From: Saururus chinensis
Lineage: Eukaryota; Streptophyta; Magnoliopsida; Piperales; Saururaceae
Assembly (NCBI GenBank): GCA_035235625.1
Contig: CP141146.1
Span: 29,134,501 to 29,198,500, forward strand
Reading direction: 5' to 3'
Length of the DNA stretch: 64,000 nucleotides
Shown: in pieces, positions 50,274 to 62,486 of the stretch
Layout of the letters: each line of letters begins with the position of its first letter
Position numbering within the stretch: the stretch's first letter is position 1
The notes under the pieces: model-generated
What the model was told of the DNA's origin: nothing
Seen by the model: only the letters and a program-made list of their open reading frames with translations
The model's database searches: none
Position numbers and translations under genes: made by a program

Positions 50274-53200
50274 TTGCAACGATGCTGTTTCAGAGTTCAG
50301 CTCGCAGGGAATTAAAAAGAAATATAGAAATATGCTACGTGCGCTCGATGCGATTGGCAGTCCACAGCGTGAATCCCATTTATTTGACTCCAGATCCACC
50401 GTAAAGAATATACGTGAAGTATTTATTTTAAAAATTAATAACGTATATATATATATATATATATTACTTATATTAGCATATATTAGTATGTATATTATAG
50501 ATCTCTAAAATAAATATTTTATATGAATTCTTTATGTTCAGCTCATTATTGTCAAACCATAATATAAAAAACACTTCCCGTAGTAACATTAGATCTCCAC
50601 TTATTACAAAAAGAAATTATAGTGCCACTTACACTAACATGATGCTATTAATGACTTATGAGCTGCACTTCTCATGATATTTGCGGGTGCGCAAATGTGG
50701 ACATGAATTGCTAGAACGGCCTCCATATGTTTATGTATTATAAAAATTTAATAAAAAAATATAAATATTATACATATATATAGATAAAATAAATTAAATT
50801 AAATTAAAAATAAAATAAAATATATATTAAACAAAGATTTCTCTTGTATGTTATAATTATAATACATAATAATTATTAGTTATATATAAGTTTTATATTA
50901 ATTAATATATATTTTTAGACAACAATTGTAAATTAAAATCTCATAGGTTAAATATTTTGTCATTAGTCAACCAAGATAATATTGTCAAATAACTTTGTAT
51001 TATGGAGTATATTATTCATATTTAAGATTTGGCTACATATTTATTTGATATAGAGCTCTTTAGGGGTTTTCTAATGCAGTTAAAAATATGTAAATATATA
51101 AATTTAATTATATACATATATTTATATATGTGTTATTAAAAAATATATATACATAGGGCCTATAAAAAAGTTTCATGTAAGATCTTATTTGATAGAGCTC
51201 GTCGATTGCGAGAATCTTAGTTCGGGAGTGCAACACATAATATCATAAAATTAAAATTAAAATAATCTAAAAAATAAATATTATAATTTTAATATCTTTG
51301 ACTTTTTGGAGATTAGAATAAGTTAAATAAGAGTTAAATAGGGATTAATGATATAAAACATAGGTCAAACCATGGAATGTCGTATCGATCGATACGGTAC
51401 ATGAACCATATGCCCCCACATAAATCTTTAATATGGCAGCCATATCATATCGATACGACCGGTATGTATTGATACTTTAAAATTTTATTAATTTTTTATT
51501 TTAAAATTAATTTTTTTTCAAAAAAAATAAAAAAAAAAATTTAAAAAAATATAATTCAAATTCAACCTCTTCGAAAGTTTAAAGATGACTATTTTTTTAT
51601 TATATTAAAAATATTTTAAAAAAATTATGAGAGACCAATATAGGTGGGTCTATATAGTTTACATAATTTTTTTAAAATATAGTACTCCACAATTATGTAT
51701 TTACTTAAACATTTACAATATGACTTTCTCCATAATATTCATATGACTCATATTAAATATCTTATTTGGTTTCAAAATAAATTAATTTCAAAGCACTTAA
51801 TATGGGACGGAGGGAATAATAGTTTCTAGAGAACCGATAGAGTAAAGTGTATAGTTCTAAAATAAAATAATTTTAGAGCACTCGTATCTGTTGATACGAC
51901 ATTTTGTTGGATTATCATGCTCTAAATAAAATATTATAATGATATATTATTTGTTATAATATTTTTTATGTATATTAAAGGGTTTACGACCATTTCGGTG
52001 TGTACCAAGCATATTATCGACATATATCTGTATCCATGATCATCGATACTGTCATCCGTGTCGATATTGCCTTTCATGGGTCAAACTATCATATTTTAAA
52101 ACTTTTATAATATACTAATTTACTTTATAATATAGGATGATCTAATATTAAAATGTTGTATGTACATGGTAAGTGTCACTGGGACAACAATAACACTTTG
52201 ACCATAGTAGTTTGGTATTTTAACATGTGCTCTCCCCTTAAATAATAGTGTAAGAAAGCCCTGAGTATTTTGAAGCTATTTGATAGATTTTGGCTTGGGT
52301 AGGCAATCACATCAAAATATAGTATCTCTCTTATACTACTTGGGGTGTCCAACCGTATAGCCACGTTGGAAACATGACCTTCATAGCCTTTGCATGCACA
52401 GTGCAAAAATAAATGTCCTGCCACTTAAGTTGCCTAAGTTTGCTTGTGTCCATTGCAAGTCTATATCCCCTCCCACTAACTCGTTAGTATATGCGCCTGT
52501 ATGGTTTGCAAGTCCTCTTTGGGACCTGACTGTAGCTTGTGTCATAGGCTAAATGGTAGTCCAAGACCGTGATGAGTAAAGCTACATTGCTTGACTGATT
52601 TGCCTAGGGATGCATCTATAACTACCTTCTTGCACCTCTGTGACAATGTGCTACCTCGTGCACCATTAATTTTTAAGATAGATGGCTCCTGTAAATCTCA
52701 CATAGTACTCAAGGAGTACCCAATAATTTTTCCATGCATTGGCTAAGCATGTCTTGGGCAGCATGTGTACTTGATACTACAACAACTCTGGAGACCCGTC
52801 TCCTCTACAATGAGGAACTTGAATCAAAGAACAGACTTGGGCCCTGTGGAATTTGGACATCCACCTACAAAGGACATCCAAAAGTGTATTTGATTGAAAG
52901 GATATTGCGGGCATTAAGAGAGTCATGTGATTCTTAGATATCATGGCTAAGGGACAAGCTAGGTTAGCTTTTGAGTTGTAGAAACTTTTGAGAGTGGAAT
53001 TTATCTTCAGTCAAGTGGACTATGGGGTTTTAAAGTAGGAGTTTGGGTATTTGAGACTACTCCTAGCATAGGTTATATCTTGTGGGACTTGGCATTTAAG
53101 GTGGACTAACTACAGAACTCAAAGATTGGAAGTCCAAAGTGAGTGGGTGGACCTCGAGGAGAAAAGCATGGCAGAGAATGATAACACCCATCGCATTAGC

Positions 53201-53660
53201 CGTAGTGAGATGAGTTAAACCCTGACGAGATGACAAGACAGCTTGGGTGATAGGGTCGGCATGGAAGGCATAAAGAGACTTCGTTGCCATATCTGATGGA
53301 AGTTAGAGAGATGGACTAAACCGGCGGAGATTAGGGAAGCATGGGACGCAATCAACAATCTCCTAAGGGGCTCATCGTAGAGAAGGCACATGGATTTGGA
53401 AGACTGCTGCCTAGAGGAGTTTCTAAGGAGCGCTATGGGATCAACATTCATGTGCAATGACATTGCCATGGACTCTGTGTTAAAACAAATTGTTGTAGTA
53501 ACCGCAAAGAAATGCAGACAACGAGAAAAGATAGTTAGGAAAAAAAAGGGAAAATTCCCTGCAGGTCCTAACTACTGCTTCTAATAAGCGTTTAGTCTCG
53601 GACCAACTTTTTTTACTCGGGCGTATCCTGTATATTAGTTTTGGTTTACTTATAAGTCCT
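50274..53660. other. AT-rich spacer upstream of HflX
   Basis: Holds the HflX promoter side, a (TA)n run at about 50444-50464 and long A/T-rich tracts to 52150. A sequence rich in GTATCGATCGATAC-like words (51380-52080) has loosely inverted ends and may be a decayed element. Reading frames at 52.2-53.6 kb on both strands show no recognizable domain. Confidence 0.5.
51735..51812. mobile_element. Decayed Stowaway-type MITE
   Basis: The right end, CACTTAATATGGGACGGAGGGAATA, is a good Stowaway terminus. The interior TCTTATTTGGTTTCAAAATAAA matches the intact copy at 28832-28934. The left terminus is degraded. Confidence 0.65.
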
Positions 53661-54953
53661 TTTTTTTTACTTCTATGTTATTGTATTTTGAAGAAATCCA
53701 AAAATACCCCCTTCGTAATGTCATCTCTCCTCCGCCTTTGCCATATCCATCTCAATCTGTGATGGTCTTCTTTATTGTTTTCGGCCAAGTTTCTAGGGAT
53801 TTTTCTAAAACTTGCTCCGCCATGTCTATCACTACCAGCTTCTATCGCCGCCGGGTTTGTTTTAGGGATTTTCCTATAATATGCTTCGTCATCCCTATCT
53901 TCTCCGGCTTTTTAGGGCTTTTGCCAATATCTGCTCTACTATTTGTATATCGTTACGATCTTTGTTTTCTTTCGTTTCTGCTTGTTCATTTGTGTTCTTG
54001 AGTTGATTTTTCTTTTCTGGTGAAATTAAGTAATCTTTCATCTTGTTGTTGGTGGGCGACGATTAGCTGTTGAACGCGGAATACACAATATCTTTGTCGT
54101 TCTGGAAGAGCATTCATACCACGTCCTATCAATTTCTTGGTCGATGCTCACAAGTCTCATATTCTGCATCAACAATCTTCTCAATTATTTTGGTTAGAGG
54201 TATTATTGATTATTCACAATTGCTTGTTTAATGATTCTTTTCCTTTTGTTTTTTTTTATTTTAATGTAGTATGAAGTGTATGAATTTTAAGGAAATTTTA
54301 GATTTTTTTTTTACTTCTATGCTATTGTATTTTGAAGAAATCCAAAAATACCCCCTTCGTAAAGTCATCTCTCCTCCGCCTTTGCCATATCCATCTCGGT
54401 CTGTGATGGTCTTCTCTATTGTTTTCGGCCAAGTTTCTAGGGATTTTTCTAAAACTTGCTCCGCCATGTCTATCACTACCAGCTTTTATCGCCGCCAGGT
54501 TTGTTTTAGGGATTTTCCTACAATATGCTTCGTCATCCCTATCTTCTCCGGCTTTTTAGGGCTTTTGCCAATATCTGCTCTGCTATTTGTATATCGTTAC
54601 GATCTTTGTTTTCTTTCGTTTCTGCTTGTTCATTTGTGTTCTTGAGTTGATTTTTCTTTTTTGGTGAAATTAAGTAATCTTTCATCTTGTTGTTGGTGGG
54701 CGACGATTAGCTGTTGAACGCGGAATACACAATATCTTTGTCGTTCTAGAAGAGCATTCATACCACGTCCTGTCAATTTCTTGGTCGATGCTCGCAAGTC
54801 TCATATTCTGCATCAACAATCTTCTCAATTATTTTGGTTAGAGGTATTATTGATTATTCACAATTGCTTGTTTAATGATTCTTTTCCTTTTGTTTTTTTT
54901 ATTTTAATGTAGTATGAAGTGTATGAACTTTAAGGAAATTTTAGATTTTTTTT
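53661..54953 (+). repeat. Tandem duplication, period 644 bp, two copies
   Basis: Copies at about 53661-54304 and 54305-54953 differ at scattered single bases. Landmarks: TTCTATGYTATTGTATTTTG at 53671 and 54315, and GTTGAACGCGGAATACACAA in both. Each copy contains a plus frame of about 108 residues beginning MLLYFEEIQKYPLR with hydrophobic segments. The frame is shared because the DNA is duplicated, which is not independent evidence of coding. It may be the 5' part of a larger repeat. Confidence 0.9.
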
Positions 54954-55225
54954 CTTTTAGTGCCAGAGGAGTGTTAGATTATGAAACTTTTCTATTTACT
55001 AGGGAGCTACTGAGCTTTATTGAGCAACAAATTGTGGTTTGTGCTTAGCAGGAGCAGATATGCACTCATTACATTCTTTTTGTTCTTAATAGATATTAAT
55101 TTTTGTAACGTTCTTTTTTATATCAATTTTTAAGAGTATTATTATATTTCACTATATTATAATTTTCCCTTCATATATTTTTTTTTTGTTTATTATATGG
55201 TTCATGTAAGTCATTTTATAATAGG
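54954..55225. other. Spacer before the Gypsy fragment
   Basis: T-rich sequence without a recognizable frame. The right edge is near the breakpoint where the zinc knuckle segment begins. Confidence 0.4.
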
Positions 55226-56437
55226 GTGACTTGTTATGATTGTCGGCAGAAGGGGCACTATGCTAATGAGTGTCCTAAGAGAGCTGACCGTGCTCAAAGA
55301 CACCCTCCGATGACACCTAACTCCGGTCCCAGGCAACCAGGAGCACCTCAGGCGAGGCCACCGGCGAAAGAACCTACCGGGCAGCTCGATGGCAAGGGGA
55401 AGAAGCAGACTCATGATGGGAGAGTCTTTGCTATTTTAGCGCAGGAGACGGCTAACTCTTCTGGCGTGGTGGAAGGTATGATTCTCATTGCCTCCCACTA
55501 TGCTAGAGTGTTATTTGATACCGGTTCTTCTCATTCTTTTGTTTCTCCTCATTTTGCTCATGAGTTGGATACTTGTCATAAGTTGTTGCATGTTCCTTTG
55601 TGTATGTCTACACCTTTGTCTTCTCTTCGTGCGGAGAAGTATATTGAAATGCTTCGTATGGAGATCGATGGGCATGTGCTACATATGGATTTGATTATAT
55701 TGCCGATGATTGACTTTGACGTGATCCTAGGCATGGATATGATGTCTAAGTTCTATGTGCATGTAGACTGCCGCAGGAGGAGTGTGAAGTTCGAGTTGCC
55801 AGGAGCTAAGCCTTTTATCTTCAAAGGGGTGAAGTGTTCTAATGACAAGTTCTTGATCTCATCCTTCAAGGCCAAGAAGTGGATCAATAGGGGATGCGAG
55901 GCTTTCCTTGCTAGTGTTACAGGGTTGAACATGGAGTTACCTTCTTTTGATTCCGTTCGTGTTGTGACGGAATTTTCTGATGTCTTCCCTAGTGACTTGA
56001 CGGGTTTGCCACCGGAGAGGCAGATAGAGTTTTGCATTGATCTTATTCTAGGCACTACTCCTATTTCTAAGGCTCTCTATCGTATGGCTCCAGCCGAACT
56101 TAAGGAGCTTAAGGCTCAGCTGCAGGATCTTATGAATAAATGGTATATTAGGCCGAGTATATCTCCTTGGGGTGCACCGGTCTTATTTGTTCGGAAGAAG
56201 GATAGTTCTATGCGGTTGTGTATTGACTACTGAATGCTTAATCAAGTAACCATCAAGAACAAATACCCTTTACCTAGAATTGATGATTTGTTTAATCAGT
56301 TGCAGTAGGCGTAGGTCTTCTCTAAGATTGATCTGAGATCGGGTTATCACCAACTTTGGATCCGTCCTGATGATGTGGCAGACGGTTTTCCTTACCCGAT
56401 ATGGGCATTATGAGTTCTTAGTGATGGTCATGAGGGT
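55226..56437 (+). pseudogene. Gypsy (Tekay/Del-like) zinc knuckle, protease and RT fragment
   Basis: Order on plus: zinc knuckle CYDCRQKGHYANEC, a Pro/Gln-rich linker, GRVFAI, protease core VLFDTGSSHSFVSP (about 55507-55550), DVILGMD, and RT start LPPERQIEF. Then come WGAPVLFVRKKDSSMRLCIDY, a stop right after LCIDY (about 56232), [10 protein letters not shown], a frame change, and RYGHYEFLVM. It breaks off near 56430, before the RT catalytic YVDD box. The linker-protease spacing and the GRVFA motif are typical of the Tekay clade. Confidence 0.9.
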
Positions 56438-56439
56438 CC

Positions 56440-57202
56440 TACTACACTTGCTGGGTGTTATGTCTGACATGACAGGTATCTCGCCGCTTATGATCCCAGC
56501 GGTTATGGCTATCCTCTGCTCCCAGCCTCTTAGGCTGCTGCTGTTGTCCTCTCCTCCAAATATACTCATCCGAATCTCGCTCAACCATGATGGTCGTCTC
56601 AAGCACCTCAGCAAGGGTCTTGTGCTTGAAAGGCACGACTCATCCTTTAATAAAAGGCTTCAGTCCGTCCTCAAACTTACGAGCTCGCTCATACCCATCG
56701 CTGAAGAAGCGAGGAGCAAATTGCTCAAGCTCTACGAAACGGGTCTCATAAGCTAAGACTATCATAGAATCCTGCTGCAGGTTGAGAAACTCCTTCTTCT
56801 TCTCCTCTCGGACATGAAGAGGGAAGTACTTGTTGTTGAAGGCAAACAAGAACTCCTCCCAAGGAATATCCACTCGGCCATAAAATCTCTGACGCTCCAT
56901 CGATAGCCACCACGTCTAGGCCTCGCCCTCGAATGTGAAGACTGCGAGACGAGTCTTCTCCTCATCGGGGCAACGACGAGCACTGAAAATCTTATCCATA
57001 TGGAGCCTCCAATCATCCATCTCAGAGGTAGCCAACCCACCCTTGAAGGTAGGGGCATTAAGCTTCTTGAATCCCTCGAGTGAGAGAAACTCAGAGCCGC
57101 TACCACCTATGTCAACCCCACAATGGCGGTCAACACATTGTCCACCCTTGGGTCTCTAGCACCACGATGGTTATTAGCACCTGTATGATTAGAGCCAACC
57201 AT
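56440..57202 (-). pseudogene. Gypsy (Tekay/Del-like) gag fragment, opposite in orientation to the RT piece
   Basis: The minus-strand ATG at 57202 (MVGSNHTGANN) is followed by GFKKLNAPTFKG, a DWRLHMDKIF-like segment, and the gag core FYGRVDIPWEEFLFAFNNKY with FVELEQFAPR. It reaches RRGQQQQPKR and stops short of the zinc knuckle near 56440. A stop after VGLT, a frameshift and an internal stop before TWWLSM disable it. It is followed upstream by a primer-binding site and LTR in the same orientation. Confidence 0.9.
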
Positions 57203-57419
57203 CTACACAACAACTATACATTAATCATACAGCCTAATAACCCAAAGCAATGTAACAAAAAATCAGAAAGCACAGAAGCAAGCAAGCAAACAGGTAATAT
57301 TCAAGACAAACAACTAACGAAATTTACATTGCTAGTTATGTCTACAAATTGGTCATCTCAGAACCCTTTAACCCATAAGACTTGTCACTAAAACCTCATT
57401 TACTCTTGGACAAAGATGT

Positions 57420-57431
57420 GCTCCGATACCA
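57420..57431 (-). promoter_or_regulatory. Primer-binding site (initiator-Met tRNA) of the Gypsy element
   Basis: On minus, TGGTATCGGAGC lies 7 bp inside the LTR end and matches TGGTATCAGAGC at 11 of 12 positions. Confidence 0.85.
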
Positions 57432-57438
57432 AAAACTT

Positions 57439-60400
57439 TGTCATGCCCTGGCACTGCCTGACCCGAGCCGAACCAGGTCCAGGGGCTAGTAAAGCGCACG
57501 GGGGCGACAAGGAGATTGAAAAACGATTAGCGGAAGACTTATGCCCTAATCATGGGCTATCTAAAAATTACAATACGGAGTAAACGCACCACTTTGAGTA
57601 AGAGTAAATAAGTAAAAACAAGAGAGTTATTTTAACTCTAAAATAAACCACAATCTCAAACCCACATAGTTATTTAATCCATAGTCCACACTAGGCTCCA
57701 AAACTAAGTCTCAAATAGTCTAAAGGTAAAATGTAGCACAAAACCAAAATGAGAACTACACCACATTAGTTCTAACATCATAGCAAAAACCAACTAAACA
57801 TGCCACATAAGTGACCTCCACATCTACTCCCAAGTCCTCTCCGACCTTTCCTCATAGAGAGGATCCTGTCCATCTGTGTGTCACGCCACGCAGTCCCAAA
57901 GCAAAAGCACAAGAAAGAAGGGTGAGCATGATAAACTCAAGAATGGTTTTTGATATAACTATAATCATTAGAAACACGACGGTATAACAATATAACAATT
58001 GAGATCAATGATTGACAAGATGTATCATTTTCTGATCACATATATGCATCACCAAAACCTGCATCATAGTGTCTAAATAGCATAGTACAATCCAACATCA
58101 TATAAACCTACATGAGATGTATCTCTAACATACATTTTAGATTATGCATCAACATCATATAAACCTACATGAGATGTATCTCTAACATACATTTCAGATC
58201 ATGCATCAACATCATATAAACCTGCATGAGATATATCTCTAACATACATTTCAGATCATGCAACCCTGCATATAGTGTCTCAATAACAATCTTCAAATCA
58301 GGCATTCATAGTATATCTCATCCATTCTGCACGACAAACGTGTCAAATTACATGTTACACAAACATGTATAACATACATCATATATATGCATCAACATGA
58401 TTAGAGAATGCCTCCATCAAGGAGTAAACACAATTAGCGTCACACAGACAGGAACATAGACAAGGCCACAAAGGCGTGTCATGGTCCAAATTCTACACAA
58501 GAATATAAGAGGGTCAGGGTTGTCAGTCCATAAGCTGCTCGCCTTGGACAATCTGGGCCACGGACGTCCCATTCTCACATAGAGAACCTAGAGCAGGGGT
58601 GTTCACCCCGGGATATCTTCTGCGGTGAGGGAGAGCCCGAGTTCCCACATAGGGAACCCTTGAACACGTGGTAGTTGGTGCACAAAGCGTACCACTCTGG
58701 ATTCTCAGGGTCCAGAAGATAATCATAATAATCTCAATCCGCAAGACAAGTACATAACTTGTCCCCATATAATTCCATTTAACTAGACTCAACCCGAGGA
58801 GTGCATATGTTACACAAAGGAACTCAAATCAAAACATGTCCTTTCGGACCAATTAAGTTTCGATTAAGCCAATAACCGATTAATTCGGCACGCAATTTCA
58901 CCACATTGCATCTAATCGATCAAACTCGGTTAATCTCGATAAAGCCTCAATTGAAAATCTATTTTAATGATGTATGCAACATGGTACATACGTGGGCAAG
59001 GCATACATGAATCCTAATTCATGATAAGTGCTCTCATCAGCCCCTCATGCATAATTCATAATCATAATATTAAGCCTCATCATAATCATTAAACCCACAT
59101 GTGTGTGTATACATGGTAGAAGCACCTTACTCGATGTATATCAACATGCTTTGTAATTAACTCACCATCACACTACACATGAGCATTAACATCTAATTAT
59201 GAATTCCAGCAGAAATCATAGGAGAAGAACCATTAAAATCATAACTCAAGTCAAAACCTAACCATAAGCTAAATATATATAAGCTCATTCACCTCATACT
59301 TGAGTCTAGGCATAACACTAACATTCACACCTCATTAAACCACATCCTATAATGGCATATCAGTCCATTAGCATACTGTAACTCTATTGAAAACATGCTT
59401 AAACCATAGGAATCAACCACTCATAACTTCAAGATAGCAATTCCAACAAATATATACAACTACAAGCCATTTCACATAACTTTAAATATACACCACAACT
59501 TCTAAGATCAATAGTATGCTATTCCAATAGCTTACCCTGACCCAAAGCACTCCACATATACATAAAAATGATATTTCAGAGTAGAGACATCGAAATAAAC
59601 AACATACATATAATGGTAAATTTCTACAGTGTAGCTGTTCGAACGCCCTGCAGGGCCATTCGATTAGCTAAACATGAAATTTTTCGAAAATGCAATGTTA
59701 CTATTCGAACGCCCTAGTAGGCCGTTCGAATGCCAACAAGGCATATTCGACCTTCTTCTTCATTTCAAGTTTTCAAACCAAAACTCCATTGATGAAACTT
59801 AAAATCTCCATCTAACAACTCAAATGCCATTAAAATTCCATCATACCTTCCAGAAAGCTAATCTACTTCATATTAAGACAAAGCCCTAAGAAATTAAGAC
59901 AAGAAATTACCATTTACTAATCTCACCATTAAAACACTAAATTAAGTAAATCCATTCCAAATAAACAATAAAAATCGATATTTTTACCATTGAAAAACTG
60001 AGATTTCAAAGACCCATTACCTGATCACTTAATTAGGTTCAGATTTGACTGTCACCCTTCTTGAAAAGCCTTCCAAAGACATAGAGTTTAAGTTAAACTC
60101 CGTTAAAAATCGATTTAACATTGAAAACCTTAATAAAATCTTAGATCAAGGGTTTGTTAAGCATAAAAAACGAATTTTGAGATGTAGAGTTTGAAGTAAG
60201 AAAGCAAATCAGTGGTTTTGATGTTAAAAATCAAATCAAAGCAAAGGGGAAATGATGGATTAAGAACGGATTAGGAGAAAACCTAGGATTTAGGCTTAAT
60301 TAAAGAAAACATACCTTAATCTCCTTCTAATTCGGGCCTAATTGGGGAACTAGGCCTTAATGACCCTCTCCCAGCCTATTCTCAAAATGGAAATGACTTA

Positions 60401-60836
60401 GCTCTTTCTATTTATAGTAGGATTTAGGGTGTACATAAGTAATTAATGGGGTATGAATAGAAATTTGGACTAAAAATGAGTATTCTGACCATTTGAGCAC
60501 TAATTAAACCTGAGAAAATTATGAAATTTTTTATAAAAGCTTGTGTTGATGTCTGGGTTAATTTGATCCGAAAACCTCAATTTCGCTGATGGGGCCCACA
60601 GGGGGTCCCGCTAAACCCTAATTTTCAGAAAATTAGTAAAAAATAGAAAAATCCCAAAAATTCAGGTTTGACCCAAAATCACTTAAAACTAATAATTGTA
60701 AAATTGATTTTGATTAAAATTATTAAAAACATCATTTATTTTTGAAACCACCGAATTAATTAGAAAACGTGTTAACAACACGACAACCGATAATTAAAAT
60801 AAAAGAAAAACCGGTTTAAGAATAAGAGTCCTTACA
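57439..60836 (-). mobile_element. Gypsy (Tekay/Del-like) 5' LTR, 3.4 kb
   Basis: On minus it starts TGTAAGGACTCTTATTC at 60836 and ends CCAGGGCATGACA at 57439, followed at once by the primer-binding site and gag. It contains a 57-bp triplicate. No 3' LTR partner is present in the window. Confidence 0.8.
58095..58265. repeat. Three tandem 57-bp units inside the Gypsy LTR
   Basis: ACATCATATAAACCTRCATG starts at 58095, 58152 and 58209. Units end with TTYAGATYATGCATCA and differ at few positions. Confidence 0.95.
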
Positions 60837-60844
60837 ATTTTCCT

Positions 60845-61980
60845 ATAGGTCTAGCTTCAACTTTGCCACATCTACCACCGGCTCCACCATCTTAGCCATC
60901 AACTCTGCTCCTCCACCAACTTCGTTGTCTCTGCTTCATTTGTCTTCGTTTTCACCTCTTCTTCCACCATGGCCTTCTTCCTCCTCGCCTCCACTCTATC
61001 CTCAGCCCATTTTCCTCCTCGGCCACCTCTTCCTCCTCAGAATTTGACAAGATAGGTCACAAACTAGTTGGCAGAGCTATTAATGTTTTTTCTCTGCAAG
61101 CTCAAATTTTTTAAAAATGAACTCTTTAAGATGTTAAACTATTTAGTGAGATTTTGAGCTTTTTATAAGGCTAACCCAATCCTTATATTGACAATCGACA
61201 ATCAAATTTATTACAATAAAGGTTATCAATATCTCCCTAAATATTTACAATGAACAATCTTAATAGACTAAATAAATTAAATAAAAAATAAAGAAAATTT
61301 GAAGCATGTGATTGAACTATCAAATATCGAATGTCCAAATTGTCAACTATCATATTGTCTAGTGCCTGAGACCACCTTCTTCTCTGGTGCCATCAGTGAA
61401 AATATTCTTCTATGGCCCCTTTTACAATCAAGGCATTCGATAATCAAGGCAATTGATAGTTGAAAATCGCGTGTTTAGCATTTACTTTATTTTATATTTT
61501 ATCTATTTAGTTTATTAAGATAGTTCATTGTAGATATTAAGAGAGATATTGAAACTCATAACATTGTCTTATAACCCTTTTATTGCAATAAATGTGATTG
61601 TTAGTACAATGTTTGGGTTAGCATTAAAAAAATTCATAATTAAGTAAAAATAAAACCCACTCTTGGTTTTGAGTAGTTTAATTTATTTATGGGTTCATTT
61701 TTAAGATTGAAGCTTGCAGAGAAAAGCACAAATTCTTAATAGCTCAAGTGACTAGTTTGTGACTAATCTTGTCAGATTTTAGGAAGAAGAAAGATGAGGC
61801 AACTGAGGGGGAAAAGAGGAAGAGGATAGAGAGGAGGGGAGGAAGAAGGCGATAGAGGAGGAGGAGGTGAAGACGAAGTCGAATAAAGCATAGTTGGTGG
61901 TGGAGATGGCAAAGTTGGTGGTGTAGTTAATGGTGTTGGTGGCAGAGGTGGTGGAGTTAAAGTCAAAGCTACTAGAAAAT
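60845..61980. repeat. Long imperfect palindrome, arms of about 490-550 bp, spacer about 95 bp
   Basis: Left arm about 60845-61335, right arm about 61430-61980 in reverse complement. Paired landmarks: TTTGACAAGATAGGTCACAA with TTGTGACTAATCTTGTCAGA, CTCTGCAAGCT with AGCTTGCAGAG, TTAAAAATGAAC with GTTCATTTTTAA, and ATTTACAATGAACAATCTTA with TAAGATAGTTCATTGTAGAT. The arms carry a pyrimidine-rich Pro/Ser-coding-like segment at the outer ends. It is non-coding otherwise. A foldback transposon or an inverted duplication are the options. Confidence 0.85.
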
Positions 61981-62486
61981 AGAAATAATAGGATGGTGAA
62001 ATTAAAAGAAAGAAAATAGGAAAATAGTGTTGTAGATAATTTTTTCCACATATGTAGATGTTTATATATACATAAGGCCATTTTGTGTATTATAAGAAAA
62101 TGTAAAACATTTTGTATATTACAGTGCAGAAGGGCCATTTTGGTAAATTATTCAATAAATTTTTTTATTATAATCAACTAGAGAAAAGGACATAGAAAAA
62201 CTATTTTGCATCAAATATCATATTATACCCTTATTCATCGTTCCTTAGTCGAGGACCGACCATACATTAACATGACTTGAGTAAACATTTTATATAATAG
62301 GGAAAATGATCTTCATGGTCCATTTTTTTATACCACAGGTCTTACACTGGGTAGGAAAAGTATATCCCACCTTATTAACATAAGACTCACTTTGCCCTTT
62401 CTAATTATAAGTGCCATAAGGCTTATAATATTTACTTTTTAATAGGGTAAAACAACACACATATGAGAAAAGTTAGAGTATCAGCT
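61981..62486. other. 3' flank of the GMC oxidoreductase gene, no other gene
   Basis: AT-rich with no recognizable frame. It includes the probable 3' UTR of the minus-strand gene. Confidence 0.5.

Noticed and set aside
61772..61966. Minus-strand proline-rich frame of 64 residues
   Set aside because: It comes from the pyrimidine-rich arm of the palindrome and has no sign of being translated.
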